Below are positions 1-5,041 of a stretch of 5,586 nt of DNA, in pieces (the first letter of the stretch is position 1; the number at the start of each line of letters is the position of its first letter). The position numbers were made by a program, and so were the translations under genes. The notes under the pieces were generated by a model, which was not told where the DNA came from, did no database searches, and saw only the letters and a program-made list of their open reading frames with translations. The stretch comes from Alphaproteobacteria bacterium (lineage in GTDB: Bacteria > Pseudomonadota > Alphaproteobacteria > Puniceispirillales > Puniceispirillaceae): the NCBI GenBank assembly GCA_016780695.1, contig JADHLK010000101.1, positions 1 to 5,586 on the forward strand, in the 5' to 3' direction.

Positions 1-402
1 CGCCCCGGCTGGCACAATCAGCTGCGCCCCGCCATCACGGGCCGCCTTTGTCAGCTGCTGCAAGAGATTAGCGTCAGCCAGCGCACCGACAGAGGCAATC
101 AGAAAATCACAGCCCTGCTTGAGAATCTCGGCCCCGTAAGAGGCGACCGCCTGATGCCCGGCAGCTTCCACCACCAGATCCGGCTGGGCGGCAAGCAGAT
201 TATCCAGCTCAGAGCAAACCTCCAGCCGGACTTTTTTTGTGCCCAGCTGCGCGCTGACCGCCTTTTGCGTCTCAGCCAGCCTCACTTGCCGGACCAGCAG
301 CGAGAGCCTTTCCGGCCCGCCTTCCGGCTGGTCATAAAGAATCGGAATCAGATCAGCAGCAATGGCCCCATAGCCTATCAGGGCAAGATGCCGCTGGGTC
401 AT
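1..402 (-). CDS. nadX: Aspartate dehydrogenase (NadX-type), N-terminal 134 residues, cut by window edge
   Basis: The family oxidises L-aspartate with NAD(P)+ to iminoaspartate, in the cytoplasm, and can feed NAD synthesis. Seen here: an N-terminal Rossmann start with a GYGAIA dinucleotide loop at residues 10-15, LVVEAAGHQAV at about 76-86, SVGALAD at 104-110, and the final visible residues LIVPAGA. This run of motifs is typical of the NAD-binding half of aspartate dehydrogenases. The C-terminal half with the catalytic His lies beyond base 1 and cannot be judged. The ATG overlaps the TGA of the upstream ThDP enzyme as ATGA and follows a strong GGAGG six bases away, which fixes the start and suggests translational coupling. 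Its place at the end of a ring-cleavage-type operon makes a catabolic role likelier than housekeeping NAD synthesis; that is inference. The family call is firm, the substrate is not. Confidence 0.85.
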   Translation of the reverse strand, partial: MTQRHLALIGYGAIAADLIPILYDQPEGGPERLSLLVRQVRLAETQKAVSAQLGTKKVRLEVCSELDNLLAAQPDLVVEAAGHQAVASYGAEILKQGCDFLIASVGALADANLLQQLTKAARDGGAQLIVPAGA

Positions 403-2051
403 TTTGCCCCTCCAGCTGCCCCGGCAGGCGGGCCGGCAAAGGCGGTGGCAAAAGGCCCGATAGCTATCATATCAACCTCTACCAGCGCTGGCCCCTTGAC
501 AGATAAAGTCTTGTCAAAGGTTTCGGCGAAATCTTCGATGCGGGTGACTTTGCTGTGCGGCATATCCACAGCCGCGCAGAGTTTGGCAAAATCCGGCGTT
601 TTCAGCTTGGAATAATGCCGCCGCCCGCCATATTGGGCATCCTGAATATTCTCTATCACCCCATAGGCTGCGTCATTCATCAAGAGATAGGTGATATCCA
701 GCCCTTCATCCACTGCCGTGATCAGCTCTGCCATGCCCAGCTGCGCCCCGCCATCCCCTAGCAAGGCTATGGTGCGGGTCTGAGGATTGGCCAGAGCGGC
801 CCCGACAGCCATCGCAATTCCCTGGCCGATACCGCCGCCCAGCGCGTGCACGCCCAGATGCGGGGCGGCTATCTGAACATAACGATTGCCAAAGGTGGAG
901 TTTGAGATGGTAATGTCGCGCACCCACGCATGCTGGCCGGCCGGCACCAGTGACAGGAGATGATCTGCCAGCTCCTGATAGGGGCCAAGCCCGGCCCGCA
1001 ACTGCCCTTCAGACTGGGCGCGGGCGATGGCGATCTCATGCGCCAGCTGCGGATCAACATCCAGCCTGTCCGGCAATTTTTCCAGCAGGGCGGCCAGCGT
1101 CTGGGCTGCATCACTGCACAAAAACAGGTCCACCGGATAGTTACGCCCAGCCTGTGTCGGCTCAGCATCAATTTGCACCAGCGGAGAGGGCAGCAGCATT
1201 TTATTGTTCTGGGTTTCATTGCCGCGCAAGCGCGATCCGACCACGATCATCAAATCACATTTACTGTAAATCTCGCGCGCCTGCGGGGTCATGTTAAAGG
1301 CGCCCAGCGTTGCGGCATGGGTTTCCGGGACCACCGCCCGCCCCTGGGTTGAGGTCACCACGCCAAAGCCCCGCTCTACCAGAGCCAGCGCTTCTGCCCC
1401 GGCCTGCCGCGCCCCGCCGCCCAGCCACAGCATCGGCCGCTTTGCCTTCACCACCATTCCGGCCAGCGCCTCTATCGCCTGATCATCAACCGGCGCAAGG
1501 GCCGGTTTTGGCGGCCGCGCGGGCGGGTTGGAAACAGCTGGCAAATGCTGGACATCAATCGGAATTTCCAGACTGACCGGGCCGCTGGGCGGGTTCAGGG
1601 CTGCCCGCATCGCCGCTTCGATAGTGCCGATTACTGATTTTTCATCCCAGATACGAAACACCGCCTTGGACAGCCCGGCCAGCATGGTGGGCTGTTTTGG
1701 CACATCATGGATAGCGGCGCGATCCCGGTCCATGAACGGGCGGTCAATCTGGGTTGTGATATGCACCAGCCTGCTGCCTGCGGTCAGGGCCTCGGCCTGG
1801 GCCCCGGCGGCATTGCCAGCAGCTGTGCCGGTTGAGGTCAGCACAACCCCAACCTCTCCAGAGACACGCGAATAAGCATCCGCCATATTCATCGCCCCGG
1901 CCTCACCACGCGCCGGAACAAAGCGAATGCGCCCCTGCTCAGCAAGCGCGTCCAGAATCGGCATATTATGAATAGAGATAACGCCAAAAACAGTGCGCAC
2001 CCCGAAATCGGCAAGCGCCCCGGCAATCTGATGGCCAACGGTCTGTGTCAT
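399..2051 (-). CDS. Thiamine diphosphate-dependent enzyme, acetolactate synthase / 2-oxoacid decarboxylase superfamily
   Basis: A 550-residue protein, the normal length for this superfamily, which makes or breaks C-C bonds next to a 2-oxo group using ThDP and Mg2+. The N-terminal pyrimidine-binding domain (about 1-170) contains the cofactor-activating Glu50 in PARGEAGAMNMADAYSR, followed by TSTGTAAGN (72-80). A central domain spans about 185-330, with WLGGGARQAG at 209-218 and VVGSRLRGNE at 270-279. The C-terminal PP-binding domain holds the ThDP/Mg motif starting GDGG at 432-435 and ending MNDAAYG at 458-464, with ND where many members have NN. The ATG gives a normal N-terminus, though only a weak GAAAG (2063-2059) precedes it. 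It follows the SDR by 21 bases. Automated annotation would probably say acetolactate synthase, but the operon context argues for a catabolic decarboxylase or lyase. The exact substrate is unknown. Confidence 0.9.
   Translation of the reverse strand: MTQTVGHQIAGALADFGVRTVFGVISIHNMPILDALAEQGRIRFVPARGEAGAMNMADAYSRVSGEVGVVLTSTGTAAGNAAGAQAEALTAGSRLVHITTQIDRPFMDRDRAAIHDVPKQPTMLAGLSKAVFRIWDEKSVIGTIEAAMRAALNPPSGPVSLEIPIDVQHLPAVSNPPARPPKPALAPVDDQAIEALAGMVVKAKRPMLWLGGGARQAGAEALALVERGFGVVTSTQGRAVVPETHAATLGAFNMTPQAREIYSKCDLMIVVGSRLRGNETQNNKMLLPSPLVQIDAEPTQAGRNYPVDLFLCSDAAQTLAALLEKLPDRLDVDPQLAHEIAIARAQSEGQLRAGLGPYQELADHLLSLVPAGQHAWVRDITISNSTFGNRYVQIAAPHLGVHALGGGIGQGIAMAVGAALANPQTRTIALLGDGGAQLGMAELITAVDEGLDITYLLMNDAAYGVIENIQDAQYGGRRHYSKLKTPDFAKLCAAVDMPHSKVTRIEDFAETFDKTLSVKGPALVEVDMIAIGPFATAFAGPPAGAAGGAK
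407..413 (-). promoter_or_regulatory. Strong ribosome binding site for the aspartate dehydrogenase gene
   Basis: On the minus strand the sequence reads GGAGGGG, then CAAA reduced spacing, then ATG at 402-400. The GGAGG core (413-409) sits six bases from the start codon. It lies inside the last codons of the ThDP enzyme, so translation of the two genes is physically overlapped. It supports the ATG within the ATGA overlap as the true start. Confidence 0.75.
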
Positions 2052-2072
2052 AGCAGGACTTTCTATAAATTT

Positions 2073-2864
2073 TCAAACAAAGCGCGATACGCCGCCGGAT
2101 ATTTCCAGCTGCGCCCCGGTGATATAGCTAGCGGCGGGTGAGGCCAGAAAGATCAGTGCCCGCGCCGCCTCCTCTGGCTGGCCAAGACGGCCCAGCGGGA
2201 TTTTTTTGCTGGCCGCAAGATTGGCATACCAACTCTCGCGGCTGACAGATTTATCCTCGCGATTATCAAACCGGCGCTGCCATTGCTGGCTGTCAACAAG
2301 GCCCAGCACAATAGAATTAACCCTGATCGCCGGGGCCAATTCGCCAGCCAGGGATTTCAGCAAATTTTGCACACCGCTGCGCGCTGCCGAGGTGCAGACC
2401 ATATGCGGCTCCGGCTGATAGGCGAGCAGTGAATTCACCCCGACAATCGCCCCGGCAGAGCTATTTTTCAGCATGGTTTCAAAGGCTCTTATCGGGTGAA
2501 TCTGGCTAAAGAATTTCAGCTCCAGCTCCTCTCGCCAGGCTTCATCACTGGTATCAGCAAAGGTGGAAACGCGGCCCTGCCCGGCATTGGTGATCAGGCC
2601 ATCACAGCCGCCGAACCGGTCTGCAACCTTGCTGGCAAAATCGGCCACCGCCTCTTTATCCAGAACAGACAACGCCGCGGCATAGACCCGCTCGCTGCCA
2701 TATTCGGTCTGCAACGCCGCATAGGCTGTGTTCAGCCGCTCAGCCCCTCTGGCACAAAAGGCGACGCGCGCCCCGGCATCCAGAAAACCCCTCACAGCAG
2801 CCAGTCCAATGCCGGACGAGCCGCCTGTCACAACCACAATCTTGTCTGTCAGCTGCAAATCCAC
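2073..2864 (-). CDS. SDR-fold protein with substituted catalytic residues
   Basis: A 263-residue classical-length short-chain dehydrogenase/reductase. The Rossmann nucleotide motif TGGSSGIG is at 13-20, the NAG motif at 93-95, and the C-terminal GRLGQPEEAARALIFLAS and ITGAQLEISGG segments are typical of the family. The active site is not canonical. Ser145 is present, but 13 residues later, where YxxxK is expected, the sequence is TSAAR (Thr158, Arg162). The Asn of the usual Asn-Ser-Tyr-Lys tetrad aligns to Lys117. It may therefore use altered chemistry, act on an activated substrate, or bind cofactor without standard dehydrogenase activity. The start is GTG with AGGAG seven bases upstream. 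It lies 22 bases after the VOC gene and 21 before the ThDP gene, so it is co-transcribed. Fold assignment is firm; activity is open. Confidence 0.9.
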   Translation of the reverse strand: MDLQLTDKIVVVTGGSSGIGLAAVRGFLDAGARVAFCARGAERLNTAYAALQTEYGSERVYAAALSVLDKEAVADFASKVADRFGGCDGLITNAGQGRVSTFADTSDEAWREELELKFFSQIHPIRAFETMLKNSSAGAIVGVNSLLAYQPEPHMVCTSAARSGVQNLLKSLAGELAPAIRVNSIVLGLVDSQQWQRRFDNREDKSVSRESWYANLAASKKIPLGRLGQPEEAARALIFLASPAASYITGAQLEISGGVSRFV

Positions 2865-2871
2865 CTGCTTG

Positions 2872-2876
2872 CTCCT
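2872..2876 (-). promoter_or_regulatory. Ribosome binding site that sets a GTG start for the SDR gene
   Basis: AGGAG on the minus strand sits seven bases before GTG at 2864-2862. With the spacing optimal and the Rossmann motif beginning at residue 13, GTG is the credible start even though it is not ATG. Confidence 0.7.
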
Positions 2877-2886
2877 GAACCGGAAA

Positions 2887-3789
2887 CTACACGGAAAAAC
2901 CCGGGTCAGGCCGACCGGCCATCACCGCGCGCTGGGCCGGGGTTGGCGGGCCAGCTGTCATCCATTGATCCATCGATTCTGGATCATTGCGTGACCATAT
3001 TTTCGGCTGATGAGTCGCCTCTTCAATTTGCTGCACCTCAGCAGTGAATTCGATAACAAAACCGGAGGGCGAGACAAAATAGGCGAACGGGTTATTGCCC
3101 GGCCCGTGGCGGCCCGGTCCCCAGCTCGGCACTTGGCCACTCTGTTTCATCCGCCCGATACCCCGCATGAAGCTGTCAATGCCGGGCATTTCAAAAGCCA
3201 CATGATTGACCGAGGCATATTGGGCGCGCACCAGCGCGATCGCATGATGATCATGGCTACAGCGCAGAAAAACCATCTGATCTGCTGAATAATCGCTGGT
3301 TCGGAAACCCACCACCTCTTGATACCAGGCCTCGCCGCCTTCCATATCCGGCGTGTTCAGCACTACATGTGAGAGCTTGCGCGGATAGGCCGTCCGATCT
3401 GCTGGCTGGCGCTGCTCAACCCCGGCTGAGACCCGCAAGCGCCGCTTATCCGGGTCCAGCAGGTCAAACCCATAGCCGCCAAAGGGATCATCCAGCCGGG
3501 CAGGCTTGCCCAGCACCTGACCACCCTTTGCCACAATCTGGGCATGGATGGCATCAATCTCTGCCTCGGTTTCCATGCCGAAATGGATATGGTCAATACC
3601 ATAAACACTGTCTTCTTTCAGCCCATAGATACATGGCTCAGAGCCGGTTCCGCTCAGCCAGACCTGGCCTTCTTCTTGCCGGGCAACCTCCAGCCCCCAT
3701 TGCTTGACATAAAAATCAGTGGTGGCGGTCATGCCGGGCGCGCGCATCACGATACCCCGCAAAAATCCGAAACTTAATGGTTTTTTCAT
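2887..3789 (-). CDS. VOC-family type I extradiol ring-cleavage dioxygenase-like protein
   Basis: A 300-residue protein with two vicinal-oxygen-chelate modules (about 8-125 and 137-255), the length and layout of extradiol dioxygenases such as BphC and homoprotocatechuate 2,3-dioxygenase. These Fe(II) or Mn(II) enzymes cleave catecholic rings with O2. The C-terminal module shows the full active site: metal ligands His141 (LSHVVLNTPD), His196 (VNHVAFEM) and Glu247 (FVIEF), with second-shell His182 (SHDHHAIAL), His228 (GRHGPGNN) and Tyr237. Spacings between these residues match the known enzymes closely. The GRHG...N sequence resembles the homoprotocatechuate type more than BphC, which has Asp three residues after that His. 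The ATG follows AGGGGG by five bases. It lies 50 bases downstream of the hydrolase and 22 before the SDR. The substrate is unknown. A non-dioxygenase VOC role is possible but less likely given the intact residues. Confidence 0.85.
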   Translation of the reverse strand: MKKPLSFGFLRGIVMRAPGMTATTDFYVKQWGLEVARQEEGQVWLSGTGSEPCIYGLKEDSVYGIDHIHFGMETEAEIDAIHAQIVAKGGQVLGKPARLDDPFGGYGFDLLDPDKRRLRVSAGVEQRQPADRTAYPRKLSHVVLNTPDMEGGEAWYQEVVGFRTSDYSADQMVFLRCSHDHHAIALVRAQYASVNHVAFEMPGIDSFMRGIGRMKQSGQVPSWGPGRHGPGNNPFAYFVSPSGFVIEFTAEVQQIEEATHQPKIWSRNDPESMDQWMTAGPPTPAQRAVMAGRPDPGFSV

Positions 3790-3794
3790 CTTAT

Positions 3795-3800
3795 CCCCCT
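3795..3800 (-). promoter_or_regulatory. Ribosome binding site of the VOC dioxygenase gene
   Basis: AGGGGG on the minus strand lies five bases before the ATG at 3789-3787, in the 50-base gap after the hydrolase stop. It supports the chosen start. No terminator-like hairpin with a T run is visible in this gap. Confidence 0.65.
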
Positions 3801-3839
3801 TTCGGGTCAGGCACCCTTTTGGATCAAGTCATCCCGGCT

Positions 3840-4673
3840 TCAGCTCGGCTGGCCAATAGCGGCCAGTTTCTTGAAACGCTCAATAAATTCATCTGGCTTT
3901 TGCAGATAGACAGCATGCCCTGCATCACCAATTTCCTCAATAGCCGGCTGATGCCCATGCTGACCGGCCCAGGCCGCAGCCGCACTATAGGTCTGTTCTG
4001 GCGGCGTGACCAGATCACCGCTGCCAATAATGAAGCCGGGCTCAACCTGCAGCTGGGCCATATCGGCTATCAGATTACCAGAGGCCAGCATCCGCACCGC
4101 CTGCTGATAGCCGGGCGGGTTGATTTTGGCCATTTCCTGAAACACTGCCTCGACCAGCTGCGGGTTTTTTTCCGGCGCATGAAGCAAGCGGGCTGAGCGG
4201 GCGCGGGCGAAGTCTTCTGGCCCCTGTTTTGCCAGCTCTGAGAGCCTGTTTTGCATCGCTTCTGGCATCACCCCGCCAACCGGCACCTGATACCCCAGAG
4301 CAGGCGAAGCCAGCACCAGATGCGTTACCCGGCCCGGACAGCGCAGCGCAAAAGCTGCCGCCATCAGACAGCCCAGCGAATGGCCCAGCAGACACATCTG
4401 ATCTATCTGCTGGCTGTCGGCGAACCGTTCCAGAGCCTCGGCATAATCCATCGCCAGCGGCCAATCTGCCTTCAGCGGTGTCGAATCAAGATAGCCGGGG
4501 GCGTTCCAGGCAATCAGATGCCCCTGCCCGCCAAACCGATCAAGAAACCTGGCAAAGGACTGGGCGCTGGAGCCGATCCCATGCAAAGCCATCACCAGCG
4601 GCCCGCCACCCGGACGCTGCAGATAGGATATGCCGGTTCTGCGGTCGAGTGCGGCTTGCGTGTTATCGCTCAT
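3840..4673 (-). CDS. Alpha/beta-fold hydrolase
   Basis: A 277-residue serine hydrolase of the alpha/beta fold, cytoplasmic, with no signal peptide. Seen in order: the oxyanion-hole loop HGIGSS at 31-36, the nucleophile elbow GHSLG with Ser99, a helical cap region about 130-205, the acid Asp220 in GSGDLVTPP, and the base His253 in GDAGHAVYLQKP. The triad is complete. It resembles esterase, lactonase and haloperoxidase-like members. The GNSMGG elbow typical of meta-cleavage-product C-C hydrolases such as BphD is absent, so direct C-C hydrolysis of a ring-cleavage product is not assured. The ATG has a modest AGG six bases upstream. An in-frame TAA at 4694-4692 rules out a longer N-terminus. It is the first solid gene after the promoter near 4850, and so probably heads the operon. 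The precise substrate is unknown. Confidence 0.88.
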   Translation of the reverse strand: MSDNTQAALDRRTGISYLQRPGGGPLVMALHGIGSSAQSFARFLDRFGGQGHLIAWNAPGYLDSTPLKADWPLAMDYAEALERFADSQQIDQMCLLGHSLGCLMAAAFALRCPGRVTHLVLASPALGYQVPVGGVMPEAMQNRLSELAKQGPEDFARARSARLLHAPEKNPQLVEAVFQEMAKINPPGYQQAVRMLASGNLIADMAQLQVEPGFIIGSGDLVTPPEQTYSAAAAWAGQHGHQPAIEEIGDAGHAVYLQKPDEFIERFKKLAAIGQPS

Positions 4674-4691
4674 GCCGGACCTGCCGTTGAC

Positions 4692-4763
4692 TTACACTGT
4701 GGCAATAAAATCCCCCTTGGCAAACAAAACCATCTGGCGACCAAAATCGAGCTTCTCAGTCAC
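4692..4763 (-). CDS. Possible 23-residue leader ORF (doubtful)
   Basis: GTG at 4763-4761 opens a 23-codon frame ending in TAA at 4694-4692, 18 bases before the hydrolase ATG and in the same frame as it. It begins VTEKLDFGRQ and ends GDFIATV. A weak AGG lies nine bases before the GTG. The peptide has ordinary soluble composition, with no run of one amino acid as attenuator peptides show and no membrane segment. It may be a small translated leader, a relic of a longer protein, or chance. I do not recognise it. Confidence 0.2.
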   Translation of the reverse strand: MTEKLDFGRQMVLFAKGDFIATV

Positions 4764-4815
4764 GGTCAGCTGCCTGTCCCTTATGCGGGCCGCCTCATGC
4801 TGACCCCCATGTAAA

Positions 4816-4841
4816 CTGTTCAGGATTGAACAGATTGTTCA
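4816..4841. promoter_or_regulatory. Candidate operator: three alternating TGTTCA / TGAACA half-sites
   Basis: On the plus strand CTGTTCA (4816-4822) pairs with TGAACAG (4827-4833) across a four-base gap with perfect seven-base arms. The same TGAACA (4827-4832) also pairs with TGTTCA (4836-4841) across a three-base gap with perfect six-base arms. Half-sites thus recur every 9-10 bases. The block sits just downstream of the proposed -10 and over the expected transcription start near 4836, the classic place for a repressor. The regulator is not in the window and its family cannot be told from this motif. An RNA hairpin at the 5' end of the message is an alternative reading. Confidence 0.6.
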
Positions 4842-4842
4842 T

Positions 4843-4871
4843 ATTTTGCAATTAACGCGCGATCCTGTCAA
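4843..4871 (-). promoter_or_regulatory. Sigma70-type promoter of the hydrolase-to-NadX operon
   Basis: The minus strand has a perfect TTGACA -35 at 4871-4866, a 17-base spacer, and CAAAAT at 4848-4843, which matches four of six -10 positions. The surrounding AT-rich segment stands out from the GC-rich flanks. It points towards the hydrolase and is the best promoter in the gap. The start of transcription would fall near 4836, giving a leader of about 160 bases. Confidence 0.6.
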
Positions 4872-4878
4872 GCCAATA

Positions 4879-4966
4879 GAGGGCCCGAACTGAACCCGGT
4901 TTGACCACGGATTGACCCCGGATCAGGCCCGAATTGAACCCGGATTGAAACCTGATGGAACCCGGC
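4879..4966. repeat. Degenerate 11-base tandem repeat, about eight units, upstream of the promoter
   Basis: On the plus strand units of consensus TTGAACCCGGA follow each other without gaps, starting near 4879, 4890, 4901, 4912, 4923, 4934, 4945 and 4956. The best unit is 4934-4944. The units at 4912 and 4890 differ by one or two bases, while those at 4879 and 4923 are poorer and share GGCCCGAA. The latter two being four units apart hints at a 44-base higher-order duplication. The array ends about eight bases before the -35. An 11-base period is close to one helical turn, so all units would face the same side of the DNA. It could be an activator-binding array or simply a minisatellite. Confidence 0.7.
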
Positions 4967-5041
4967 TTCAGAGAGTTATTTGCAAGGTTAGCTCGGCTCA
5001 GCCAAGGCCACAAACTTCCGCGGCGGCTATCTGCCAGCGAC

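Larger units (their letters stand above)
4674..5041. other. 368-base intergenic control region
   Basis: This stretch separates the cupin stop from the hydrolase start. From the cupin side it holds about 75 bases without recognisable signal, an 11-base-period repeat (4966-4879), a promoter (4871-4843), a three-half-site inverted repeat (4841-4816), and a leader of about 160 bases that includes one doubtful tiny ORF. No hairpin followed by a T run was found after the cupin gene, so its termination is either Rho-dependent or read-through. No convincing riboswitch could be recognised by eye. Confidence 0.7.

Noticed and set aside
154..615. Plus-strand 153-codon frame at the left end
   Set aside because: It is antisense to NadX and the ThDP gene end and has no family motif.
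2496..3047. Plus-strand 183-codon frame across the SDR/VOC junction
   Set aside because: It is a shadow of two well-supported minus-strand genes, has no ribosome site of note and no domain.
4251..4814. Plus-strand 187-codon frame opposite the hydrolase
   Set aside because: It is antisense to a gene with a complete Ser-Asp-His triad; it is rich in Arg, Gln, Pro and His, as antisense frames of GC-rich genes are, and has no recognisable motif.
4901..4922. Plus-strand TTGACC words as -35 boxes for a rightward promoter
   Set aside because: They are part of the 11-base repeat, no suitable -10 follows at the right distance, and no plus-strand gene lies ahead.
4879..4966. CRISPR array
   Set aside because: The units are 11 bases, contiguous and degenerate, with no unique spacers.
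4980..5041. Rho-independent terminator after the cupin gene
   Set aside because: A short stem of about six pairs with a TGA loop (near 5004-4990, CTTGGC/GCCGAG) exists, but no T run follows it on the minus strand.
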